DNA of 64,000 nucleotides from Turnera subulata (Eukaryota > Streptophyta > Magnoliopsida > Malpighiales > Passifloraceae): positions 4,762-68,761 of the forward strand of contig JAKUCV010007854.1 of NCBI GenBank assembly GCA_028386065.3. The letters run 5' to 3'. Shown here piece by piece: positions 1 through 9,089 of this stretch. How positions within the stretch are numbered: the stretch's first letter is position 1; the number at the start of each line of letters is the position of its first letter. The notes under the pieces are model-generated. The model did no database searches. It was not told the origin of the DNA and saw nothing but the letters and a program-made list of their open reading frames with translations. Position numbers and translations under genes: made by a program.

Positions 1-320
1 AGAACATCGATGTTGGAAAATGAAACATCGATGTTTTATGCAACATCGATGTTTAATTGGCCAACATCGATGTTTTTTGGCTTCGGCAAAATTTTATTTC
101 AAAGACAAGTTTTCATGAACATCGATGTTGGATTGTAAACATCGATGTTTTGACCAACGGTCACAAGAACATCGATGTTTTATAATCCAACATCGATGTT
201 TTCTTGCTACTGCAAAAAAGATTTTAAAATCGACTTGATGCAACATCGATGTTGTTCTCAGAACATCGATGTTTTAAGGCATAACATCGATGTTGTGGAC
301 AAGAACATCGATGTTTAGGA
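1..320. repeat. Array of 12 perfect AACATCGATGTT palindromes
   Basis: The 12-bp perfect palindrome AACATCGATGTT starts at 3, 24, 42, 63, 118, 138, 168, 189, 242, 262, 283 and 304. Copies fall in three groups of four, spaced mostly 18-21 bp within a group, with a higher-order period of about 115-124 bp. The spacers differ in sequence. The same palindrome occurs twice, 21 bp apart, at 41439-41471 inside a SIRE-like solo LTR, so this array is probably part of an LTR of that family cut by the window edge. That assignment is inference; the array itself is directly visible. Confidence 0.9.
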
Positions 321-1165
321 CTCAAAAACCAGTTTTATGACTTACATGATTTATGAAATGCATGAGGAAAATGATTTTTGGTTTGAGCATTAACTTGGAG
401 TATTTGAGTTACCATTTACAAGGATTTCCTATAGATGAACTCTCTATATATCTTCATCCTTGTTGCTTCAAATCTTGTACTCCTTTGTCTTAGACTTGTG
501 CTTCATTGATGCTTCATTGATTGATGTCTTTTTGCTTTCTTCAAGGAATGAATTCATGAATGGAGCTTTGGTTAGTTTGTCATTATCAAAACCTTGAAAT
601 GAAACATGGAAGCATTAGTCCTAACAGTCACAAAATGTTTGCAGTCACCTTAGTATAAATGAAATCATTGACTACCTTTTGACATGCATAGAGAGGGGCC
701 CCGATATATTGGAGAAGTGTGAAAGACAGAGGAGTGAACAAGGTCAAAGAATACGATGATCATTATCTGAAGGCTTAGCAGCAACACGAATTGTGGTTTC
801 ATCCACCTCTACAAGGCAAGAGTAGAACAACATCTTCTGCCCCCTGGCTCGAAATCATATTTACACATTTGAAGGATGCCTTTCTTTGGCTAGTATACTC
901 TCTTACGAGAATCCTCACTCATCTTTGCCTTAGAATTATTCCAAAGAGTTTTGAAGGAGGTTCCTGGGTATCCCAAGGTTTGTCTTATGGAATTTTAGAC
1001 TCGGTAAAACCTGAAGAAAGGAAAGAAATACCCAAATCCAATTTCACAAAAGAAAAGAAAAGAGAGAAAGAGAGAGAAAAACACTTCCTTGACAACCGAG
1101 AGGCACTCATATATACATTGCTTGGATTTATGATATTTTTCATGTGGGCCTCGCTGTGCCCAAAA
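321..1165. other. Unassigned AT-rich region between two arrays
   Basis: No recognisable gene lies here. The first ~300 bp may continue the SIRE-like LTR suggested by the palindrome array. The remainder lies upstream of a satellite-like array and a Tat/Ogre-like 3' LTR, so it may be the 3' untranslated part of that element. A 134-codon open frame at 791-1195 matches nothing I recognise and ends in low-complexity Lys/Glu-rich sequence. Confidence 0.4.
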
Positions 1166-1390
1166 TTGATTTGTTGTTATTATGGGCATTCTTGAGAAGA
1201 TGTAAGGCCTAGTTTTTATAAAGTTGATGTGTGTTGTCTTGGGCATTCAAGGAGATGTAAGCCCCAACTTTTGTTGATGAGTCGAGTGAGTTTGGGCGTT
1301 CAGGAAGATGTATGCCCCAACTTTTATCGTTTGATGTGATGATTTTGGGCATTCTCAATAAAACGAGTTGTAAGGCCTAACCTTCTTTTT
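1166..1390. repeat. Divergent sub-array of the 3' UTR satellite, about 65-bp units
   Basis: About four units contain GGGCATTC followed by a GATGTAAGCCCC-like segment (near 1180, 1240, 1295, 1350). Each unit begins with GGGC and closes with GCCC or GGCC, so the units have the same stem-like ends as the main array that follows, but a longer loop. I read it as a divergent edge of the same satellite. Confidence 0.6.
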
Positions 1391-2960
1391 GAAATGGTGT
1401 TAGGGGAATGCTACCCCATGATCTGAATTGTGTGATTTTTAGGGCATGCTACCCCATTAGAGTTAATGTCTGATCCTAAGGGCATAGTTGCCCATGTTTT
1501 TTGGAATAAATGCATAAGGGGCATAGATGTCCTAATTTTTGAAAGTTGAACAAATGGCGTAGCTACCTAAATTTTTGAACATGAGGGGCATAGCTGCCCT
1601 AATTTTTTGATGTTGAGAAAGGGCATTGCTGCTCGCATTTTCGAAATTGATTACGCCATGGGCATAGCTGCCCAGTTTCCTTGATTTAAGTTTAACAAGG
1701 GTATAGCTGCCCAAGTTCATGAATGCATGGTGGGCATGTCTACCCGGATTTTTTTGATTTAAATACATCAGGGGCAGAGCTGCCCGAGTTTTTAAGCACC
1801 AGGGGCGTAGCTGCCCAAGTTTTTTCATTTGATTACATGGAGGGCGTAGCTGCTAGAGTTTTTTAAAGTTGAATGCATAAGGGGCATAACTGTCCGAGTT
1901 TTTATTTGATTGCACAAGGGGCATAGCTGCCTGAGTTTTTTGAATTTGATTGCATTAAGGGCATAGCTGCACGAATTCTTGAAATTGATTAAACCAAGGA
2001 CATAGCTGCCCAAACTATTGAGAAGGGCATAGCTGCCCTTTTTTTTCTTTGAAATAGAACTTGTGAAGGGCATAGCTGTCCCAACTTTTGAACATATGAA
2101 GGGCATAGCTGCCCGAATTTTTGAAGTCAATTTCAAAGGGCATAGCTGCCCAAATTTTTGAATTTGATTGCATGAAAGGCATAGCTGCCCGAGTTTTTAC
2201 TTTGATCGCATGAAGGACATAGCTGCTCAATTTTTTGAATTTGAAGGGTATAGCTGCCCGATTTTTTGAGTTTAGTCGAAGGGCATAGCTGCCCAAGTTC
2301 TTAACATGGTTGCATGAAGGGCATAGCTGTCTGCGTTTTTTACTTTGGTCACTAAGGGCATAGTTGTCCGAAATCTTGAAGTTGATTGCATCATGGGCAT
2401 AGCTGCCCGAATTCTTCAAGATGATTTCAAACCAAGGGCATAGCTGCCTGAATTTATGAAGCTAATTATGTCAGGGATATAGCTGCCCAAATATTTGAAG
2501 TTCACTACATCGAGGGCATAGCTGCCTAAGTTTCCAAAAATAGTTACACAAGGGCATAATTGCCCAGATTTCTTAAGTTTATTTCCCATTAAGGACCTAG
2601 TTGTTCAAGTTTTCAAAATTGGTCACATCGAGGGCATAGTTGCCCATATGTTTTGAATTGATTGCACAAAATGGGCATAACTGCCCGACTTTTTTTCAAT
2701 CGATTACGCATTAGGGGTATAGCTACCCCGAGATTTTAAGATAATCATGCATCATTGGGCATAGCTGCCCAAAGTTTTAAAGTTGATTACCTGCTGAGGG
2801 TATAGTTGCCCGAAATTTTGAGATGATTACGCATTTTGCGGTATAGCTGCCCTGTCATTTCAAATAATTTGGATTGTGCCTTGGTTAACTACCCCAGAAT
2901 TTCAAACCAAGAGCATAGCTGCTCGAAATTTTGGACACATTACAACAACCACTTACATCA
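1391..2960. repeat. Satellite-like array with hairpin core GGGCATAGCTGCCC
   Basis: Roughly 35 units of about 35-55 bp each carry a core of GGGCA, loop TAGC and TGCCC, separated by T/A-rich spacers. Many cores are perfect inverted repeats, with longer arms at 2023-2040 (AAGGGCA/TGCCCTT) and 2755-2772 (TTGGGCA/TGCCCAA). Some variants change both arms together: GGGGTA/TACCCC at 2714-2729 and GAGCA/TGCTC at 2911-2924. The array ends 75 bp before an LTR. Tandem repeats in the 3' UTR just before the 3' LTR are a known feature of Tat/Ogre elements. Minus-strand open frames across the array are by-products of the repeat. Confidence 0.9.
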
Positions 2961-3691
2961 ATCATTCAAATTTGGTTGTTCCTTTCTTGCGTTGGTTCGT
3001 CCTTAGTTTCTAAGGACTCATCAACGAAGGGCATCTGTGAACACCCAAATTTGACTCATGAATATTCTGCTAAATTAGATTTTAAATATGCCTAAACCAC
3101 AAGATTAATGAGATGATTTGGTCTTTGGCTAAGGCATATTTAGAATTTATTTTGGTAGAATTCACATATTTTATGAATTGGGCATTTATATGTGTTTGAG
3201 CTTTAGGATTATTGAGATGATTTAATCCTAAGTTAAGAATATATATTAAGGTCTAATGCACTAAAATATTTCTTATTTCATTGCTTAGGCTTTCTTATTT
3301 ATTTTTCAACCTAATTATATTGAGATGATTTATTTTTGGGTTGGGAATAAATTTAGAGGCCCAAATTAATAGGATATGATTTTTTCGGAGTTGAGTAGCC
3401 CATAAAAACTTTACTTGCAGACTAATCTTTACTCTGATTTTCGAGGAAAATCAGAATCATCCTTAAAATGGTAAATGTGTTTTTGGTATGATTTGTGCAT
3501 AAAATGGGGATTTAATGTGTGTCAATCAATTAGGAGGTGATTAGGGGGAGTACTAATCAAGAGAAGAGGATTTTCTAGGTTGATTAGGTGTTAATTACAT
3601 GGTTAGATCAAATCAGGACAGAATTAAGGGGATTGGAGGCTGAAAAAGGAAAGAAAGCGTGAAATCGGAGGAGCCGGGAGGCGATCTCTGG

Positions 3692-3754
3692 ATGACCGCA
3701 TGTCCTGGCGGTCATGCAAGGATGACCGCCGGGCCTGGCGGTCATGGGCGCCCA
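3692..3754. repeat. Two tandem hairpins plus a palindrome in LTR U3
   Basis: Two successive inverted repeats share arms: ATGACCGC/GCGGTCAT at 3692-3715 and ATGACCGCC/GGCGGTCAT at 3722-3745. They are followed at once by the palindrome TGGGCGCCCA at 3745-3754. They lie about 120-180 bp upstream of the likely TATA box. Confidence 0.85.
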
Positions 3755-3871
3755 GGAACTGATTTTTCGCCCAATTTTGTTTGTATTTCAATCCTACATG
3801 GTTTTGGCCCAGATTTTCGGCCATAATCTTGATCATTAAGAAGGTCCACGCCCCTAGGCTCCCCAGAACAC

Positions 3872-3879
3872 TATAAATT
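3872..3879 (+). promoter_or_regulatory. Likely LTR TATA box
   Basis: TATAAATT sits in mid-LTR, followed by a CCCTCTC tract and a leader-like region. It fits the U3/R promoter of a plus-strand element. The homologous LTR at 47948 lacks this segment. Confidence 0.5.
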
Positions 3880-4566
3880 GGACCCCTCTCTCATATTTGA
3901 AAGGACACAAAATTTCTTTCACATACACACCCATAAGCTCTAGTGCTTGGAAAAACTCTACCTCTCCAAGTCTAGAAATACATTCTTAGGTAGAAACTCT
4001 AGAGAATTTTCATGGGGAGCATCAACAATAATCTAGCAACATTAATTCAAGAAGGGATCAACAATTGAGCTTAGAAGTGGCAAGAAGATGGGTGGAGAGC
4101 ACAACCCAACTCAAGGAGCAAGAGGAGGGCTATAAGAGGTAACACTTAATCCCTTTTTTGTAAGATTGTTTTGCTGGCTTTGACCCCGGTCACTCGGGTA
4201 CGTAGGTAGTCTCGATTTCATAACGATATGCAAGCCAAATCTTCTTCTTCTCCCCTTTCTTTTTTTAATTTCATTAGCTTCCACACTTGCACACTTGCAC
4301 AAGGCATACATGCACTCTTCAATTGCACAAAGTTTCGACCCAACATGGATGGGTGCCTAACACCTTCTCATCCATGACGAACCCCCTGAATCCCATGTCT
4401 TTGGTTTGTTATGATCAGTTGCCTAAAGGAGTCATTCGAAGGTTTTTTTCCAAATTTTGTCCTTAATAAAATTTGGATGGCGACTCCATTGACCTGGGAT
4501 TGACCCGAAGAAGAAGGTGAAAACGAATAGGTGAGGAGGCCCAATCAACTTTGAGTCGGGTTCTCA

Positions 4567-4955
4567 TACCCGGAGCAACACCAGGCTGCACTGCAACCGT
4601 ATATCCTGGTTAAGAAGTGCGAACACAATAATAGTTGCATCCACTTCTACCTCGAAGTGGCGAATCCCCAACTTGACAAATAAGCCCCATAATTCTGCAT
4701 TAGTAGGGGAACAACAGCCAAAGTGGAAGCTATAACCCACCACCCATGCACCTATGTCGTCACAAGGAACACCCCTTGCTGCAGCCTGATTATCTTGACC
4801 CCGTACTGCACCATCTCAATTGAGCTTATACCAACCTACTACAAGAAGCACCCAGTGTATAACAAAAGCCATCGGAGGGGGCCCACTTTCTGAATCAAGG
4901 GAACTTAAGTATTGATGAGGCTAAGTAAATTACAAGGATAGTGCTAAGATAAAAG
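4567..4955 (-). pseudogene. LINE RNase H-like C-terminal domain (fragment)
   Basis: On the minus strand this decodes to a region with WYKLN, DGAVRG, AWVVGYSFHFGCC, NAELWGL and EVEVDAT. These match the RVT_3-type RNase H domain at the C terminus of plant L1-type LINE ORF2 proteins. Stop codons break it, for example at the position expected to follow WYKLN. The 3' end of the LINE is lost at the adjoining Ogre-like LTR. It continues on the far side of the retroposed insertion at 4973-6230. Confidence 0.75.
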
Positions 4956-4972
4956 AACTTGGATCGAAGGAA
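4956..4972. repeat. Left target-site duplication of the retroposed insertion
   Basis: The 17-bp sequence AACTTGGATCGAAGGAA is repeated exactly at 6231-6247, directly after a poly(A) tract. Long duplications of this size are typical of LINE-machinery (TPRT) insertions. Confidence 0.9.
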
Positions 4973-6230
4973 TCTTTTCTCACGTAAGATGAAATCCAGG
5001 CAGTAAGGGAACTGACTTGCCGCACGAACACACTAAAACTCTTATAGAATGCTCTCCCCTCTCTCCTCCTCTTTTTTCCTTTTTCCCAAGCCTTACTATT
5101 CATCCTTTTTCAGTTTTTGAAATCCAAATCTGGATCTTGTTTTTAGATCCACCTTCCTCAACCAAAACTTCATCTAGATTCATTCTTCCCAACCATAACA
5201 CCATCAAATCTCTCTTACCGCGGCTTTATTCTTCACTCTCCCCACTGGTTCTGTTTTCTTTCTTCTTGCCTCTCTTCGTTTCCTTATTCGAGTTAAAGGC
5301 ATAGTTGGGGTCTTGAGTTTAATTCAGCTTACCTACCATATCTTGTTACAAAAATCAAACAAATGTTCTATGTGCCTTGCTCTTTATTATCCTTGAATTA
5401 CCATTACCTTTGTAACTGTTTGTTTGGATTATATTGAATCTTGAGATTCCTCTTTGTGAGGAGTGAATTATATTGTTCCATGTTGGGAGATTTACTAGTG
5501 GAGTTGGTTTCTTCGGAGCCGATTTTCCTTTTGTTTGCGTGATATTATCATGGCCAGGCGGTGGGAAGTGATGGCAGTGATGCTGGTGATGGCGGCGACG
5601 ACGCAGATGATGATGATGATGACGAGGATGGACATCCTAATTTTTGTGCTACGGTGCTATTTTTGATTGGAGAAAAAAATGGTTGTGGAGATTGTGCGTG
5701 AACTTCTCCACAGCGCACTTAGCTCCAATGCTTTCCGAAATCTATCTGGATTCCGAGAGCCCCAATCTGGTAACCCCCTCACCTGCTACTATGGTGACGA
5801 ACATGAATATAACGCCTTTGGTGGCGATTGGAAGGGGCTCGTTTTGTGTTGGTGGAAGAGATATGCTTGGAAGCTTTCTCACAGGTTACCTTGCATTGAT
5901 CACTACATCGTCATTAGCTCTGCAACTTCAAAAATGTCGATTTCCAAAGACATTGAAGAGTGTAAAACCTCGTGGAAGGATCGTCTGGTACTAACCAGGG
6001 AAATACCGTCCAGTTTGATTATACAAACGAGGAAGCCATCACTGCGGGAGCTACCAGCAGATGTAGTGCAGATCAGTGCTGATATTTAGTTTCGTCTATG
6101 TGTTTTGAATGTTATCTACATGTATCTGGCATTTGTTAAGGCTTTCACTTCCATACTGGCATGTAATATTTGCTACTCACTTTGTATTGTGGTATTTATG
6201 AAATATATGATGCTTACTCAAAAAAAAAAA
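4973..6230 (+). pseudogene. Poly(A)-tailed retroposed sequence, probable processed pseudogene
   Basis: The 1258-bp insert is flanked by a 17-bp direct repeat and ends in a poly(A) run (6219-6230), so it was retroposed as plus-strand RNA. Its first ~550 bp look like a pyrimidine-rich 5' UTR. Around 5570-5640 it encodes an acidic Gly/Asp-rich stretch (GDGGDDADDDDD). A 140-codon open frame follows at 5667-6089, and a second frame overlaps it. I do not recognise the parent gene. There is no SINE-like RNA polymerase III start that I can see. Best reading: a cDNA of a host mRNA moved by a LINE, with frameshifts. The target was itself a LINE. Confidence 0.7.
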
Positions 6231-6247
6231 AACTTGGATCGAAGGAA
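6231..6247. repeat. Right target-site duplication of the retroposed insertion
   Basis: This is an exact copy of 4956-4972, starting immediately after the poly(A) tract of the insert. Confidence 0.9.
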
Positions 6248-6460
6248 GCATCTTCCTCCTGAAAAAAACAAAGGCAGTGGGCCATTTTCATATTCTCACC
6301 CCCAAAGAGCATACCCCATAGGATTGAATTGTCAAATTCTTTCCAATTAGGAAGAATAGTCCCTAGTCATTGCTGAAGATTAGAGCATGTAAAGAAATTT
6401 AAGGATAATTTCTCGGGCAGACACAACCAAATATCCAGTACTTGAGGCCGCACCCCACCT
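6248..6460 (-). pseudogene. LINE ORF2 linker fragment
   Basis: The minus-strand translation contains LPEKLSLNFFT, a WKEF segment and ILWGMLFGGENMK. This resembles the region between the reverse transcriptase and RNase H of plant LINEs. It is contiguous with the RNase H fragment once the retroposed insert is removed. Confidence 0.5.
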
Positions 6461-6612
6461 TCGGACTCAAAATCGTTGGACTAGTCCCACGTTCGTGGGC
6501 CTAGAGTCCAGGCGAGTCCACGTGGACTACCCGCGGACTCACGCTACCAAACGCGGACTGTAGTCAAAGTCTGGGTGGACTTGGACTAGTCCAATGAACC
6601 AAACGCAGCATA
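6461..6612. repeat. Palindrome-rich MITE-like fragment
   Basis: About 150 bp carries repeated GGACT/AGTCC units, the palindromes GGACTAGTCC (twice) and GTCCACGTGGAC, and the hairpin CCCACG/CGTGGG. It ends with ACCAAACGCAGC, a string common at the ends of plant MITEs. No matching opposite terminus or target duplication was found. Confidence 0.4.
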
Positions 6613-7269
6613 AGTAGCCCTAGACACTTCCAAATCAATGACCAAAGTGATATGTTATAATGTGTGTATATTTTACACACATTCTTAGATCCATTTTACG
6701 GTTTTTGACTTGCAATATTATTTATTTTCCAACATTTTCTTTTATTTTTCTTTTAGTAAATCTATTTTTTTAGTGTTATGTGTCTTTTGTGTAGGATTTA
6801 AGGAATTTGTGGCCTTTCAGAATTGTACGACCAATCTCTAGACAACTACAGTTTCAGCACAAGCGAACACTTTTACCTGCCACCTTATATACACATGGCC
6901 TGCCTGTGTGGACGAATAAAAAAAAAGTAATAAAAATTAACCTCACTCAATTAACGAAATTCCAACAACTACCCCGAAATAAAACCCTCCTAAATCGTCA
7001 TTCTTTTTTTTGTTTCCTTTCTTTTCTTCTTTTTCCTCATGACCCCCACTCCTCTCCTCCTCTCCTTCTCCTCCTCCTCCTCTTCACCCGAGAACAAGCA
7101 GCCATCCCCACCACAATCCAGTTGATTTTCGCCAAGCCCAGCAAGCAACATCAAAACTCTCCAGAAGATTGGATTTGAATCAATCATAAACACCCAAAAC
7201 ATTGCAAAGAAATCGAAGAACATGCCTTCCATCTATATGAAAAGAAAACCAAGAGGAAAAACTTCTAAT
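6613..7269. other. Unassigned segment with a pyrimidine-rich tract
   Basis: No gene is recognised. The segment has an AT-rich start, a C/T-rich tract at about 7000-7085 and short open frames that look like by-products of composition. It separates the LINE ORF2 pieces, so it is probably a further insertion whose limits I cannot define. Confidence 0.3.
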
Positions 7270-7499
7270 TTTTTTTCCAGGACAGTACATAAGCTGATTG
7301 GGTGAAACTAGGACACAAGCTCCAAAGTGGGAACTTTAGGGATAGGCATAAGAATAGTTTCATTCATAAAATTGCTCCACCCACCAATAAACATATTCCT
7401 CACAAAACAGCACACAAAGTCAGCAACCACAGGCCATTGAGATAGATAAAAGATCGCATGGAATCCATCCAACCTAAGAGCCTTATATAGACCATCGCA
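7270..7499 (-). pseudogene. LINE reverse transcriptase N-terminal fragment
   Basis: The minus strand decodes DGFHAIFYLSQWPVV, VCCFVRNMFIGG and MPIPKVPTLELVS-FHPIS. These match the plant L1 RT entry region (GPDGF...IPKV...FRPISLCN). It is fused almost directly to ORF1 sequence at 7500, so a large deletion removed the ORF2 endonuclease. One stop replaces the residue before FHPIS. Confidence 0.7.
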
Positions 7500-8582
7500 T
7501 CACTGTGCAAAGCGGGAGCATTCATCCAGCCACAATCTATCCCTCGTCAGACGTTGGAGGAGAAGATGCAAAAGTAACCGGTGGAGGCGCAGGCACCTAG
7601 GGGAAGGATTAGAGGTACCCATCTTGCGTGGGACAAGATGGCGTACGTTCATTGGGTGTCCAACACACCCGCAGGTATAACGAACCTTTGGAAGCCCTTC
7701 GTAGGAGACCTTATCAAGATTGTCGTTGAACTCAACCCTACCCTCCAATGGCTTCATCAAATATACCTCTATTCCAATCTTAGCAAACCTGCCTTGCTCA
7801 GCAATACGAGTTTTAAGATCAATTTTAATTGTCCTACCAACTAGACTCCCCAAGCCATGGAGGATACGAGGATGATACCTAGCAAGGGACAAATCAAGAA
7901 AATAAACCTATACCACTGTATGAGAGATCTCACCTTCAGAGGCATGAAAGTCTGTTGCCCATGGTTTCACTACTAAAGCATTACCAAACAACCGTCAAAG
8001 ACCACCTACCAAGACATTAAAGCTATCTTTAGCTTTTTCAAAATGAATAATATAGAAATTATTCTCAAGGTCGATTATCCTTATGGCATCTTTATGGATC
8101 CAAAGAGTTTGGAGGCGAGAGCTTAGTGCCTTATACCCAATGATACGACCCATAAGTTTCACAATAACCGCACTATGCCACTGTTTGTCCAAACGGGACA
8201 TGAAAGTCTCAGAAAGATTAGTCCCTAGCCCATGAGCACCCTTCACAAAGACGATATCCCGTCTTCATATTCAACCTCTTCATCATTTTCCCATGGTGCA
8301 CCTATTCATGCAACAACATCGCTAAACAACTACAACGTAGGGTTTGGAGATGGAATGCAACCCGTGGGACTTTTAGCACTTGCCTGTGGCATTGGAACAT
8401 CAGGCACCAGTGGTGACTCCTATGCTGTGCCAGCAAGAATATCCTTATTCGCTTGGCCGAATTCTTCATCACCATTCACCCGACTCTTTTTGGCAAAAGA
8501 ATGTTCCGAATCAAGCAATGGCGGCACCGTATTAAGCTAATCAATATCCAGGGGGTTTCGTTGAGAGTATTTAGAGTGTTCC
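7500..8582 (-). pseudogene. LINE ORF1 relic (DUF4283 / zf-CCHC_4-like)
   Basis: Reading from an ATG near 8582 down to 7500, the minus strand shows a nucleic-acid-binding ORF1 typical of plant L1 elements. It has a DUF4283-like region (WHSAVIVKLMGRIIGYKAL, then NNFYIIHFEK). After that come LGSLVGRTIKIDLKT, FAKIGIEVYL and YEGLPKVRYTCGCVGHP, where the CCHC knuckle should lie. The last Cys of the knuckle is altered. Stops and frameshifts break the frame. Its role would have been LINE RNA binding. Confidence 0.75.
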
Positions 8583-9079
8583 ATAGGGTTTTTGAGTTTT
8601 TTTCAAATTTATTTTACCATTAAAGTGTGTATATATATAATGTATGCCAGCCACCTGAGCTTGTGCTACTCATTTGTTGGGAAAAAAATTGTATATTCTT
8701 AACCGTAAAAACGAGAAAGAGAGACATAGGTTAGGGAAAAATTTCACTTTCTAAATAAAATATCAAATCCTTTATACACTAAACTTTTCAAGTAGGTGCA
8801 GCAGGATTTACGGTGATCTACATATGTTCAGAAATTGGAAAGTCTGCACTAGGATTGGACTGATTTAATTCAAATGAAGGGCTTCAATCTCGGGATGCCA
8901 ACTATATAAGAAGGAAATAGTTAGCCAACAAGGGTAAGATTTGAAAGGAAATGAACAAAAATAGAAGAGGATAAGGTAAGGCTACAGAAGCCTAGGAGTG
9001 GAGTTTTGGGTATGTCTACAAGCAAATGTTCTTGGATGAGAGTGGGGACTCATTTGCCAGATATAATAGAGGTTGTCGG
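8583..9079. other. Unassigned; possible LINE 5' flank
   Basis: It lies upstream of the LINE ORF1 start on the minus strand and may contain its 5' UTR. A short TATATATATA tract is near 8630. I see no gene here. Confidence 0.3.
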
Positions 9080-9089
9080 AATCTTTTAT
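9080..9089. repeat. Left 10-bp TSD of the Mutator-like element
   Basis: AATCTTTTAT is repeated exactly at 11120-11129, on the other side of the element. Confidence 0.85.

Larger units (their letters stand above)
3036..4566 (+). mobile_element. 3' LTR of a Tat/Ogre-like Ty3/gypsy element
   Basis: It begins TGTGAACACCC and ends GGGTTCTCA, with TG...CA ends. It is homologous to the LTR at 47948-49145, which is followed by a tRNA-Arg-type primer-binding site, the usual PBS of Ogre elements. Here no PBS follows and a satellite array precedes it, so this copy is a 3' LTR. Its 5' partner lies outside the window. At 1531 bp it is about 330 bp longer than the 47948 copy, which lacks the U3 segment with the hairpins and TATA box. 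Downstream DNA is a LINE fragment, probably the insertion target. Confidence 0.85.

Noticed and set aside
3..315. CRISPR-like look of short repeats with unique spacers
   Set aside because: Repeats are 12-bp palindromes with 6-40-bp spacers in a plant retroelement LTR; no cas genes and a eukaryotic context.
1532..2419. Minus-strand proteins with repeated GSYA-like words
   Set aside because: They are read-through of the hairpin satellite; no start, domain or codon bias supports a gene.
6807..7178. 123-codon frame MWPFRIVRP...
   Set aside because: No domain; the second half is a C/T-rich tract; an overlapping minus-strand frame looks equally (un)likely.
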